Translations under genes and position numbers: made by a program
Assembly (NCBI GenBank): GCA_020431545.1
Contig: JAGQIB010000197.1
Coordinates: forward strand, 1-23,523
Direction of reading: 5' to 3'
Length of the DNA: 23,523 nucleotides
Source: Gemmatimonadota bacterium
GTDB taxonomy: Bacteria > ARS69
The notes under the pieces: model-generated
Database searches by the model: none
Told to the model about the DNA's origin: nothing
What the model saw: the letters and a program-made list of their open reading frames with translations, nothing else
Part shown: in pieces, positions 7,948 to 16,828 of the stretch
How the letters are laid out: every line of letters begins with the position of its first letter
Numbering within the stretch: position 1 is the first letter of the stretch

Positions 7948-8592
7948 TCAGTCCTGCTGAAGGTCCCGCGCGCGATCCGTGTACAGCTTCTGGTGCCGGA
8001 TCTGGGCCTCGAGCCACGTCGCGGGGAACGGTTTCCCGTCGTGGCAAACCTGCTCGATCGCGGCGCGGACCTGCCGGGCACACACCTCGAAATCCATCCC
8101 CCCGACGCCGGTGCCGAGTCCCGGAAACGCGAGGGACGTCACGGAGTCGGACACGCGACCACCGGAGGCGAAGTCGCCGTGCCGCGCGAGCAGGAGCGCC
8201 GCGCGGGCGGCCAGGTAGGCGTTCACCGTTTCGGACAGGATCATCGGCACCCGCATCGTCGGCGCGGCGACGAGGTACGGAATCCGCGGGTCACCGGTGT
8301 CGACGATCTCCGCGGCCCCCACGAGCAGTTCTCCGTGATGACGCTCCCGGATCGCCGACTGAAGGCGCTCCTGGACACCGGCGCCGAAGTGCCGCAGGTA
8401 GATCGCGTCGATGCCGCCGTCCATGAATCCGAAGCTGTTCGCCGGACTCACGACCGCATCGACCCGGAGATCGAGAATCGAACCGCGGTGCACGGAAACG
8501 CCGGGGAGGTCGCCGCAGTGACGGTGCCAGGCGTCGGCGAGCGCGGACTCCAAGGACGCGAGAAAGATGCGGGGAGCCGGCCGTTCGATCAC
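7948..8592 (-). CDS. Macro-domain (ADP-ribose-binding) protein
   Basis: 214 residues. The start is a GTG whose last two bases share the TGA of the upstream acetyltransferase gene (GTGA, 4-nt overlap). Macro-domain motifs are clear: VDAVVSPANSFGFMDGGID near residues 44-62 (adenine/ribose-binding Asn52 and Gly-rich loop), VGAAEIVDTG at about 91-100, and the diphosphate loop AFPGLGTGVGGM at about 155-166. Macro domains bind ADP-ribose, and some hydrolyse ADP-ribose esters or ADP-ribose-1''-phosphate. Length fits a single-domain member. Being last in a translationally coupled cassette with VOC and GNAT genes suggests small-molecule or adduct chemistry, but that is inference. No toxin-like ADP-ribosyltransferase is visible next to it. 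Confidence 0.88.
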   Translation of the reverse strand: MIERPAPRIFLASLESALADAWHRHCGDLPGVSVHRGSILDLRVDAVVSPANSFGFMDGGIDAIYLRHFGAGVQERLQSAIRERHHGELLVGAAEIVDTGDPRIPYLVAAPTMRVPMILSETVNAYLAARAALLLARHGDFASGGRVSDSVTSLAFPGLGTGVGGMDFEVCARQVRAAIEQVCHDGKPFPATWLEAQIRHQKLYTDRARDLQQD

Positions 8593-9107
8593 GCGCGGCC
8601 CGCCGGCGCGATCCACTCGTACACCAGGGTGGTGCCCTCCGCGTCCTCGCGGCGATCGATCTCGCGCAGGCCGGCCTTCTCCAGGACGCGACGCGACGCG
8701 ACGTTCTCCGGCGCCACGGTCGCGATGATCCGTTCCATCCCGAGCGATGCACCGTGGCGCAACAGGGCGGGAACGGCCTCGCTGGCGAGCCCGCGTCCCC
8801 AGACCTCGCGGCGGAACGCGTACTTGATCTCGGGCTCCGGCTGATTCCCGGGGTGGACGAGGCCGCAGAATCCCACGACCTCCCCGCGCTCGCGATCCGT
8901 CAGCGCGAACATCCCGTAGCCGCGTGTGGCGTAGTTCCGCTCCGTCACCCGGAGCCACTCCTCGCAGGCCGCGCGCGTGATCGGCTCGCCGTCGTCCACC
9001 CAGCGCATGGCCTCCCGGTCCGAGTAGACCGCGTGGATCGCGTCCAGGTCCGTGGTGACCCACCGTCGGCATTGAAGACTCGGAGTCTCGAACACGAGAT
9101 CCGTCAA
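8589..9107 (-). CDS. GNAT-family N-acetyltransferase (RimJ/RimL type)
   Basis: About 172 residues. The family start pattern is present (FETPSLQCRRWVTTDLDAIH), followed by the GNAT core with EIKYAFRREVWGRGLASEAV, which contains the acetyl-CoA pyrophosphate-binding RG.G/A-type loop, and VAPENVASRRVLEKAGL at the cofactor end. Such enzymes move an acetyl group from acetyl-CoA to an amine on a protein N-terminus, antibiotic or metabolite; the substrate is not predictable here. I chose a TTG at 9107 because it overlaps the VOC stop as TTGA. A GTG at 9095 is an alternative start. Its own stop overlaps the macro-domain start, indicating translational coupling. Confidence 0.87.
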   Translation of the reverse strand: MTDLVFETPSLQCRRWVTTDLDAIHAVYSDREAMRWVDDGEPITRAACEEWLRVTERNYATRGYGMFALTDRERGEVVGFCGLVHPGNQPEPEIKYAFRREVWGRGLASEAVPALLRHGASLGMERIIATVAPENVASRRVLEKAGLREIDRREDAEGTTLVYEWIAPAGRA

Positions 9108-9526
9108 CTTTGCCGCACTTCGCGATCGGCGGCCGGGTCGCGCCACGCCGAGTTCTGGAGCACGACACGGTACCCGTCGGGGTCGGCGAACGTCCGCCCC
9201 CGGACGTTCCAGTACGGATTGAACGCATCGACCTCGCGGAAGCCCGCCTTCCGCATCGCTTCGCAGCCGGCGCCCCACTCCACTGCATCGGGAAGATAGA
9301 AGACGACCAGATCCTCCGGAGTGGGCGAGGGGCGCACGGGGTGCGCCGGGCACGACGTGAACTCGAAGTGGAGTCCGGCGCCCGGCGCCCCGAGCATCGT
9401 TCCGTCGAATCCCTCGTGATCCCGGAAGCTCCCGAGGATGCGCAGACCGAGACCCTCCACGTACATCCGGACGGAGCGATCGAGATCGCCGACGGGTCGC
9501 GCGACGCGGACGTGCGGGCTCACCAC
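9104..9526 (-). CDS. VOC-superfamily protein, YycE-like
   Basis: 140 residues with two beta-alpha-beta-beta-beta modules typical of the vicinal oxygen chelate fold (glyoxalase, dioxygenase and bleomycin-resistance relatives). Motifs are HVRVARPVGDLDRSVRMYVE, GFDGTMLGAPGAGLHFEFT, and the C-terminal VRGRTFADPDGYRVVLQNS. The pattern resembles the Bacillus YycE subgroup, whose function is not established. Two consecutive GTG codons (9526 and 9523) are possible starts. It begins 10 nt after the stop of the Cys-rich peptide gene with no visible Shine-Dalgarno, consistent with co-transcription and reinitiation. Its stop overlaps the acetyltransferase start by 4 nt. Confidence 0.87.
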   Translation of the reverse strand: MVSPHVRVARPVGDLDRSVRMYVEGLGLRILGSFRDHEGFDGTMLGAPGAGLHFEFTSCPAHPVRPSPTPEDLVVFYLPDAVEWGAGCEAMRKAGFREVDAFNPYWNVRGRTFADPDGYRVVLQNSAWRDPAADREVRQS

Positions 9527-9536
9527 ACGCGTCGAA

Positions 9537-9812
9537 TCAGCAGCACTGCAGGACCGAGTTCGGATTCGTCGGCCAGCAATCCGGACAGTTCGAATGGTTC
9601 AAGCTGTAGCAGGGCGCATACGTGGGACAGGTTTCCCAGGTGTGGCAGGGCATCGGATAGATCGCCGTGTGGCCGCAGAACTCGCAGCCGGTGAAGGCCC
9701 GGGTCACCTGCTGAACGTCATCGGCGGCGCCGCGCACTTCGCGGGCATCTCTTCCGGTGAGCGAGCGAAGCGTCGTCCTGTGCAGTCGAAGCCTGTTCTT
9801 CTCCCGGCTCAT
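9537..9812 (-). CDS. Cys-rich small peptide with class I lanthipeptide-like leader (putative RiPP precursor)
   Basis: 91 residues from the ATG at 9812. The N-terminal part, RLRLHRTTLRSLTGRDAREV, follows the LxLxxxTLRxLt...V leader pattern known from class I lanthipeptide-type precursors in Bacteroidetes and myxobacteria. The usual GG after it is replaced by RGA. The C-terminal half is quite different: nine cysteines (C43, C46, C56, C62, C68, C76, C79, C90, C91), interspersed with Thr/Ser, Pro, His and aromatic residues, and ending in Cys-Cys. C56, C62 and C68 are evenly spaced. No transmembrane segment or signal peptide is seen. No LanB, LanC, LanM or exporter is encoded in the window. The VOC, GNAT and macro-domain genes follow. 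The alternative is a small metal-binding protein using CEFC and CPDC. The gene call is good; the RiPP role is inferred. Confidence 0.72.
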   Translation of the reverse strand: MSREKNRLRLHRTTLRSLTGRDAREVRGAADDVQQVTRAFTGCEFCGHTAIYPMPCHTWETCPTYAPCYSLNHSNCPDCWPTNPNSVLQCC

Positions 9813-9818
9813 GGGCTT

Positions 9819-9824
9819 CCCTCC
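9819..9824 (-). promoter_or_regulatory. Ribosome binding site of the Cys-rich peptide
   Basis: GGAGGG on the minus strand, 6 nt upstream of the ATG at 9812. It fixes this start against longer in-frame options, whose extra residues would be placed before the leader motif. Confidence 0.75.
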
Positions 9825-9882
9825 GAGGATTGATCTGGGGGGAGCGGACGCCCCGCGCCGCTTGCACGGGACGACGACCGAC

Positions 9883-9911
9883 ATTGTGCTCCGTGGGAGA
9901 CGTCGTTGCAA
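9883..9911 (-). promoter_or_regulatory. Candidate sigma70-type promoter of the peptide cassette
   Basis: On the minus strand TTGCAA (9911-9906) and CACAAT (9888-9883) each match the -35 and -10 consensus at four of six positions, with the ideal 17-nt spacer. It lies about 70 nt before the peptide start and after the stop of the upstream gene, so the cassette could be transcribed independently. Confidence 0.4.
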
Positions 9912-9935
9912 GGCGGTCGCCCGGTGCGGCGACGA

Positions 9936-11159
9936 TCACCTCTCGGGGTCCCAGGTGACGGAGGCGGCCTCGGCCGGCGTGCACTCGGGCCCCCGGTACG
10001 ACACGGCGGTCCGGGCCTCCGCATCGTAGACCCAGAGCGCGAGGTGCGGACTCGAAGTCCTCGGATCCTCCGATCGCCCACCGAGCGCGACGGTATGGGG
10101 CCCGATCCAGGATACGACCTGTACCTCGAGCGCGGGTCCGCCGCTCAGCAGGCGCCGGCACTTCCCGGTCTCGACTTCCACGAGGCCGACCGTCGTGTCC
10201 GGACCGCGCTCGAGCGAGACGTGCCCCCCCCGGTTGCCGATGTTGTAGAGCCACGCGTCGATCCCCCAGCGTCCGTCCGGGGAGAGCTTCAGGAAACGTC
10301 GCCAGGCCGGGAGATCCAGGCCGAGCGCGTGCAGGTGTTCCACGTAGTCGAGTTCGGCCGCTCCGATCTCTCCGTGCCGTACCCCACGGAAGTCGTCGAT
10401 CGCGAGGCCGGGCAGAACACTGCGCCAGGCGGAGACCCATTGCATCAGATCGCTCGAGTCGGGGACCGACGCCAGCAATGCTCGGGGTGCCGGAAGAAGC
10501 AGCGTGAGCAGCGCCCCCGGCGATCCTCCTTCCGTCGGAGAGTGCGACGACACGCGGGTCAGGAACGGCTCGTACCCGGCTCGCCCGAAGTGAGCCCAGG
10601 CCTCCGGCGCCTGTCGCCCGGAGTACTCCCCCGAGGCGTTCGTACGGACGAGCTGGTGACCTCGCGGCAACTCGAAGCGCCGGGGGGGACCATCGTCGGA
10701 CGGACGAGCCGGCCAGCTGGAGACGAACACATCCGCGAGGGGGGCACGGGTGAGTGCATCCTCGACACGTCCGGATCGCGTCCGGGGGATCTCGATGGGG
10801 CCAGGATCGAATTTCACGGATACCGTAGTCACCGCGACTTCGACCGTCGCCTCCCCGGGAACCTCCACGGCGGAGTTCCACTCCCGGATCGCCAGGTGGC
10901 GTACCTGCAACGAGCGGCGCCCGGCCGGGACGTCGTCCATCCGCCAGTGCCCGGTCGAATCCGCGATCGCCCGCAAGGTCTCTCGCCGCAGCCAGTCGGA
11001 GGCGGACACGCCGATCGCCCACGTTTCCGGGGCAGGTCCGCAGAGGACGTTGGCGAAGGCTACGGGCCGACCCGAATCGTCTCGAACGATTCCCTCGAGC
11101 GTGCCGGCTCCGGCGACCGCGGGCGCGAGAACGAGCAGGACCCCGGCAACTCGGCACAT
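9936..11159 (-). CDS. Secreted protein with carboxypeptidase-regulatory-like domain
   Basis: 407 residues from the ATG at 11159. The signal peptide is MCRVAGVLLVLAPAVAGAGT. The next 90 or so residues look like a carboxypeptidase D regulatory-like beta-sandwich (GTLEGIVRDDSGRPVAFANV, later ADSTGHWRMDDVPAGRRSLQ). A second similar unit may start around residue 130 (SGRVEDALTRAPLADVFVSS). The C-terminal half (LKLSPDGRWGIDAWLYNIGN, VSLERGPDTTVGLVEVETGK) resembles beta-propeller strands or an informational display domain; I cannot name it. No catalytic motif is apparent. It is probably periplasmic or outer-surface. Functional assignment is not possible from sequence alone. Confidence 0.75.
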   Translation of the reverse strand: MCRVAGVLLVLAPAVAGAGTLEGIVRDDSGRPVAFANVLCGPAPETWAIGVSASDWLRRETLRAIADSTGHWRMDDVPAGRRSLQVRHLAIREWNSAVEVPGEATVEVAVTTVSVKFDPGPIEIPRTRSGRVEDALTRAPLADVFVSSWPARPSDDGPPRRFELPRGHQLVRTNASGEYSGRQAPEAWAHFGRAGYEPFLTRVSSHSPTEGGSPGALLTLLLPAPRALLASVPDSSDLMQWVSAWRSVLPGLAIDDFRGVRHGEIGAAELDYVEHLHALGLDLPAWRRFLKLSPDGRWGIDAWLYNIGNRGGHVSLERGPDTTVGLVEVETGKCRRLLSGGPALEVQVVSWIGPHTVALGGRSEDPRTSSPHLALWVYDAEARTAVSYRGPECTPAEAASVTWDPER

Positions 11160-11250
11160 GTCTTTCGACCCCGCGTGCAGCTCACGATCGGGCGATCGGG
11201 AGGATCCCGGCCGCCCCCCGCACTGTGTCACATGTCATTCGAAACCGCTG

Positions 11251-11270
11251 GTTCCCGGCGCGCCGGGAAC
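11251..11270 (-). terminator. Perfect 20-bp palindrome after the AraC-type gene
   Basis: GTTCCCGGCG/CGCCGGGAAC is a perfect 20-bp palindrome. It lies 45 nt downstream of the AraC-type gene stop and about 90 nt upstream of the next start on the same strand. A hairpin of 8 bp with a CGCG loop is possible, but no U-run follows, so a protein-binding palindrome is an alternative. Confidence 0.45.
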
Positions 11271-11314
11271 GAAACGATCACCCCGGGGGCCGGCCCACGC
11301 CGCGTTTGGACCGA

Positions 11315-12145
11315 TCACCCGCGTGGGCTCTCCGGCGTGGCACTCGGCCCGGCCGCCCGCACGTACGCCGCGGGAGTGACTCCCACGATCGACTTGAAGT
11401 CCCGGATGAAGTGCGACTGGTCGGCGTATCCGATCTCCAGCGCGAGCGAAGCGTGATCCTCCGGACCGGCCGCGAGTCGCTCGGCTGCCTCGTGCAGACG
11501 ATAGCGCTGGATCACCCACTTCGGGCTCACTCCCACGTACTCCGCGAACAGGCGCTGCAAGGACCGCAGCCCGAGCCCCGCGAGAGCCTGCAGGTCCGCC
11601 ACCTTCACGATGCTCCGATCGAGCGCGGCGCGCGCAACGAGCTCGTTGAGCTGCTTCGTCCGGACGTCTTCGGCCGGATGCCGCGATCGGAGGAAGTCCT
11701 CCACAAGGGCGATCCTCTCCGGCGTCGCGTCCGCCCGCAGCACCGACTCCTCCAGCTGGGCGCCCTCTCGCCCGAAGACGTCGTGGATCGGGCGCACTCG
11801 GTCGGCGAAGTCCGTCACGGGCACGTTCACGAAGGACCGGAATCCCGCCGGAAGGAATTTCACCGCGAAGACGTCGCCGCGACCCGAGAGCTCGCGAGCG
11901 AAACGGGCGCGACTCGGCCCCGCGACGCCACTCTGTCCCTCCTCGAACACGAGGTGCACGCAGGGATGCGGGAGCGTCGCGACCGGCTGGGGAGGCGCGC
12001 CCTCCAGGTCCCAGGTCACGGTCCAGTGGTGCTCGACCCAGGGCTCCAGGTCCGCGGCCGGATGATACCTTTCGTTCCGGAACGCAGACGACGACGTCGC
12101 CTTCGATCGGAGGACTCCTCGTGGTGCGTCGTTCTTGCGTCGCAT
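11315..12145 (-). CDS. AraC-family transcriptional regulator (DUF6597-type N-terminus)
   Basis: 276 residues from the ATG at 12145. The N-terminal part (YHPAADLEPWVEHHWTVTWD, then VATLPHPCVHLVFEEG) matches the DUF6597-like effector domain common in this regulator group. The C-terminal 100 residues are a paired helix-turn-helix AraC domain: VADLQALAGLGLRSLQRLFA, then GVSPKWVIQRYRLHEAAERL, then the second HTH IGYADQSHFIRDFKSIVGVT, ending in the typical PAAYVR. It therefore binds DNA; the ligand is unknown. It is divergent from a DUF3224 gene across 79 bp, so that gene is a natural first candidate target. The start has only a weak purine-rich upstream sequence. Confidence 0.9.
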   Translation of the reverse strand: MRRKNDAPRGVLRSKATSSSAFRNERYHPAADLEPWVEHHWTVTWDLEGAPPQPVATLPHPCVHLVFEEGQSGVAGPSRARFARELSGRGDVFAVKFLPAGFRSFVNVPVTDFADRVRPIHDVFGREGAQLEESVLRADATPERIALVEDFLRSRHPAEDVRTKQLNELVARAALDRSIVKVADLQALAGLGLRSLQRLFAEYVGVSPKWVIQRYRLHEAAERLAAGPEDHASLALEIGYADQSHFIRDFKSIVGVTPAAYVRAAGPSATPESPRG

Positions 12146-12194
12146 CTGTCGCGTTTCTTCAAGAGTCCTAGGGAGGAGTTCGCTAGCTTCGGGT

Positions 12195-12209
12195 CCTGAT
12201 CCTCTCAGG
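12195..12209. promoter_or_regulatory. Short inverted repeat in the AraC/DUF3224 divergent region
   Basis: CCTGA-TCCTC-TCAGG lies immediately upstream of the DUF3224 ribosome binding site. It is short and could be chance, but its position would suit an operator or leader hairpin. Confidence 0.2.
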
Positions 12210-12224
12210 AGCCCCGGAGGCAAT

Positions 12225-12707
12225 ATGCGGCGAGTTTCCGTGTCGATCGTTCTGGGTCTGGCGCTCGGGGCTGGCCTGGCCACCGCCAGCTCTTCCGAAC
12301 ACGGCGAAGTCGAGGAGAATCCGATGGAAGTGCGAGGTGAGTTCGAGATCTCGATGAAACCGGCCGAGCCGGGCGACGAAACGTTCGGCGACCTGATTCT
12401 CGACAAGAAGTACCACGGCGCCTTGACCGCCGTCAGTCGCGGGCGAATGCTCGCGTTCCGCACGGAAACCGAGGGCTCGGCCGGCTACACGGCCATGGAG
12501 CAGGTCTCCGGAACGCTCGACGGGCGCAAGGGATCCTTCGTCCTGCTGCACCACGGACTGATGAAGGCGGGAACGCCGGTGGAGTGGGGCGTGACCGTCG
12601 TTCCCGACTCCGGCACGGAAGAACTCGCCGGGCTCTCGGGCGAGATGCAGATCTTCCCCGTGGACGGCCGCCACGAGTATGTCCTCCGGTACACGATCGA
12701 ACCGTAG
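12225..12707 (+). CDS. Exported DUF3224 family protein
   Basis: 160 residues from the ATG at 12225, with GGAGG 4 nt upstream. Residues 1 to about 22 are a signal peptide (RRVSVSIVLGLALGAGLATA). The mature part is the DUF3224 beta-barrel: GEFEISMKPAEPGDETFGDL, then LDKKYHGALTAVSRGRMLAF, SAGYTAMEQVSGTLDGRKGS, and VVPDSGTEELAGLSGEMQIF. Family members are small allene-oxide-cyclase-like barrels, usually cytoplasmic and of unknown role; the added signal peptide here is noteworthy. It is divergent from an AraC-type regulator that may control it. Confidence 0.87.
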   Translation: MRRVSVSIVLGLALGAGLATASSSEHGEVEENPMEVRGEFEISMKPAEPGDETFGDLILDKKYHGALTAVSRGRMLAFRTETEGSAGYTAMEQVSGTLDGRKGSFVLLHHGLMKAGTPVEWGVTVVPDSGTEELAGLSGEMQIFPVDGRHEYVLRYTIEP

Positions 12708-12769
12708 CGGGGAACGCCGGGGGCGGACGTCGCCTCGTGAATACAATCCCGTGGCACCGCGTTCGCCGG

Positions 12770-13531
12770 TCAGGCGCGCCGCGCCACGAAGACCATCACG
12801 GGACTCGACGGTCGCATCGGACCGCGACGCCAGTCTCCGAACACGTGTTGCACCTCGAAGCCGCTCTCGGTGAGCGATCGGTCGATCTCGGCCTGCGAAC
12901 GGAAGCGCAGCTCACTTCGAGCCACGAGCACTTCCCCGGTGTTCTCGAACACGTTGTGCCCCTCGAACACGACACGCCCCGGCTCGACGGTCACGAGATC
13001 CAGCCAGCACCGCATGGGGCCGTTCGCAGAATCGATGCGCTCGTAGGTCTCGTCGCGGGTCCAGTTCTCCCAGCCGCGGGCGGTCGGGTTCCGACTCTCG
13101 AACGCGAGATGACCGCCGGGCCCGAGCGACGTGCGGATCGCCTGGAGCGCTGCGATCCAGTCGTGATCTTCCAGGAACACCTGCGCGACGTTTCCGGTCA
13201 TCACGACCAGATCCGCGTCCACCGCCCCGAGGGTGGTCGCGTCGCCGACGATCCACTCGACCCGCTCGGCCCCGGGATGACCCCGGGCGGCCGCGAGCAT
13301 CGCCTCCGAAGGATCGACGCCGAACACCCGTCGTCCCCCGGTGGCGAGCTCGCGGGTGAGCACCCCGGTGCCACAGCCCAGGTCGACGATCACGCGCGCA
13401 TCGAGTTCTCGCGCGAGATCGCAGTAGAAGTCCGTATCGATGCCCCGAGCGTTCTCGAGATCGTAGAGCGCGACCAGGCGCGGATCCACGTAGTGGAGAT
13501 CCAGCTTCACGGGCGAACGCTCTCCGCGCAT
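12770..13531 (-). CDS. Class I SAM-dependent methyltransferase
   Basis: Up to 253 residues from the ATG at 13531. A GTG at 13510 (giving VKLDLHYVDPRL) is a likely alternative, as GGAGAG precedes it by 9 nt. The Rossmann-fold motif I is clear (VIVDLGCGTGVLTRELA), followed by motif II FGVDPSEAMLAAAR, a VGDATTL acidic loop and LGPGGHLAFESRNP. The C-terminal region (PMRCWLDLVTVEPGRVVFEG) forms the usual beta extension of Methyltransf_25-type enzymes. The substrate is unknown. It lies 11 nt after the subtilase gene on the same strand and may be transcribed with it. Confidence 0.9.
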   Translation of the reverse strand: MRGERSPVKLDLHYVDPRLVALYDLENARGIDTDFYCDLARELDARVIVDLGCGTGVLTRELATGGRRVFGVDPSEAMLAAARGHPGAERVEWIVGDATTLGAVDADLVVMTGNVAQVFLEDHDWIAALQAIRTSLGPGGHLAFESRNPTARGWENWTRDETYERIDSANGPMRCWLDLVTVEPGRVVFEGHNVFENTGEVLVARSELRFRSQAEIDRSLTESGFEVQHVFGDWRRGPMRPSSPVMVFVARRA

Positions 13532-13542
13532 CGACGTTGCTT

Positions 13543-15375
<1,833 letters not shown>

Positions 15376-15602
15376 GATTCTCCGACCTCCGGAACTGGGA
15401 GCGGGGTCGCCGCGGCCGACGCGGCGTCGGATGTGCATTGGCATACGGCCGGATCGTAGCATCCCGAGCGCCCCGGGGGCACCGTTTGGGCCGGGCGGCG
15501 CGGCACGGGGCCTCGGCCCACGCGAGCCGCAACCTTCCGTCCCCACGTCCGTACTAGCCGACCATGGGGCGCTCAGGCCCACCGCACCGAAGGGAGGAGA
15601 TC
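15376..15602. other. Divergent intergenic region, subtilase / membrane protein
   Basis: 227 bases between two divergent starts. It is very GC-rich, with a small GGGCC-TC-GGCCC palindrome but no convincing promoter match. It ends in the ribosome binding site of the membrane protein gene. Confidence 0.5.
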
Positions 15603-15986
15603 ATGACCGCAGAAGCGACGACCCGACTCACCGGCCGCGTCCTGCTGTGGATCGCTCGGCTGGCCGGGACGGCGGTGGTGGTGCCGCTCGCGATGATGCT
15701 GTTCGGCGAATCCGGCACCGGGCCCGCGAATCTCCGTGAGTGGATCTACCTCGCGCTGTTCCCGGTGGGGTTCTCGATCGCGTACCTGCTCGGCTGGCGG
15801 TGGCCCCGATTCGCCGGCGGGGCGAGCCTCGTCTGCATGGCCGCGAGCCTGCTCGTCGTCGGTCGGACCTTCGCACCGGAGGTCTACACGTGGTGGGGGC
15901 TGCTCTGCGTACCCGGCGCGCTGTTCCTGCTGGGGAGCGTTTTGATCCGGCGACCGTCGCGGGGAGAACCCACTCCCGCTTCGTAG
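15603..15986 (+). CDS. Small four-helix inner-membrane protein
   Basis: 127 residues from the ATG at 15603, with a strong Shine-Dalgarno (AGGGAGGAGA) ending 2 nt before it. Four hydrophobic helices are visible: about 12-35 (LLWIARLAGTAVVVPLAMML), 46-64, 70-88 and 97-115. Loops are short; R/W residues mark helix ends and the tail is polar (RRPSRGEPTPAS). No catalytic or transport motif is seen. Unknown function; the most likely location is the cytoplasmic membrane. Confidence 0.8.
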   Translation: MTAEATTRLTGRVLLWIARLAGTAVVVPLAMMLFGESGTGPANLREWIYLALFPVGFSIAYLLGWRWPRFAGGASLVCMAASLLVVGRTFAPEVYTWWGLLCVPGALFLLGSVLIRRPSRGEPTPAS

Positions 15987-16063
15987 GGGTGGATGAGGTC
16001 GATCGGCCCGCTCCGTTTCGACTCCACGTCGACGGCCATTCCGAGTCGCGATGCGATACCGGC

Positions 16064-16786
16064 CTAGGGCCCCCGCTCCACCGTCGCGACGAATTCCGCC
16101 AGCGCCTCCGCATTCCGTCTCATCGCCGAGTCGAACGCCTGTTGCTCGGCTCGCATCACCAGGTCGTACATGCTGCTCATTCCCTTGTCCTTCGGCCGGG
16201 CGAACATCTCCGTGGCGCGCGACGAGAACGGGATGATTCCCGTGCGGGTGTCGAGCACCGCGCAATCCACCACGCAGATTCCGGTGGCCTCGTCGGTACC
16301 GAACGCGCGGTTGTGCGCTTCCGTCCGGAAGTCCGAACGGTAGATGAGAATCCAGTCCGCCTGGTACCGGGCCGCGGCCTCGCGCAGGAGCGGAACCGTC
16401 TTCTGCGGCGGGAGCAGGAACTCGGGCAGGTACGAGACGTCGAACACCCCCGGAATCGATCGCAGGGTCTCGATCGCGCTCGTCGCGGTCTGCACCGATG
16501 AGTTGCCCTCCGCGCCGTACGATCGGTAGCCACGCGACTCCGGGGCCGACTGGAGGGCGAAGACGGCGATCCGCACGTGCTCCGGAATCCGCCACTGATA
16601 GTCGAGGATCCGGGCGATCTCCGGATCGCTCAGAACCGAGGCATCTCCCGAGAAGAGACCGAGGCCGGAGTCCTCCGGCGAAGAATCCGGGGCCGGGCGC
16701 GCGGCCCGAGTCGAGACCGCCGGCCCGGCACACGCGGACTGGATGAGAGCCAACGAGAGTAGCCACGTCGGGATCATGGACTTCAT
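16064..16786 (-). CDS. Putative lipoprotein of unknown function
   Basis: 240 residues from the ATG at 16786, with AAGGAG 5 nt upstream. The N-terminus is a hydrophobic signal ending IQSAC (Cys19). The -1 and -2 lipobox positions fit, but -3 is Gln rather than a Leu-like residue, so lipidation is likely but not certain. The mature part is alpha/beta: HVRIAVFALQSAPESRGYRS, then ARYQADWILIYRSDFRTEAH, then DCAVLDTRTGIIPFSSRATE. The strand order recalls CsgG/LpoB-like periplasmic lipoproteins that measure a string of beta-strands, but I cannot claim the family. It lies downstream of the M1 aminopeptidase on the same strand, separated by a strong hairpin. Confidence 0.78.
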   Translation of the reverse strand: MKSMIPTWLLSLALIQSACAGPAVSTRAARPAPDSSPEDSGLGLFSGDASVLSDPEIARILDYQWRIPEHVRIAVFALQSAPESRGYRSYGAEGNSSVQTATSAIETLRSIPGVFDVSYLPEFLLPPQKTVPLLREAAARYQADWILIYRSDFRTEAHNRAFGTDEATGICVVDCAVLDTRTGIIPFSSRATEMFARPKDKGMSSMYDLVMRAEQQAFDSAMRRNAEALAEFVATVERGP

Positions 16787-16828
16787 CGATGCTCCTTCTC
16801 GTCGAAGGCCCCGACGGATTCTCCGGAC

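Noticed and set aside
9104..9526. The YycE-like VOC protein as a bleomycin-resistance determinant
   Set aside because: VOC fold alone does not show drug binding; no antibiotic cluster enzymes are present.
9537..9812. Cys-rich peptide as a conventional zinc-ribbon protein
   Set aside because: Two CxxC pairs exist, but the other five cysteines, the leader helix and the Cys-Cys end are not explained; kept as the main alternative.
9813..9911. Longer N-terminus for the Cys-rich peptide, starting up to 99 nt earlier
   Set aside because: The ribosome binding site is well spaced only for 9812, and the extra residues would precede the leader motif and cover the candidate promoter.
11189..11203. Tandem CGATCGGG pair upstream of the carboxypeptidase-regulatory-like gene
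   Set aside because: Two short copies in GC-rich sequence, with no further units and no clear promoter relation.
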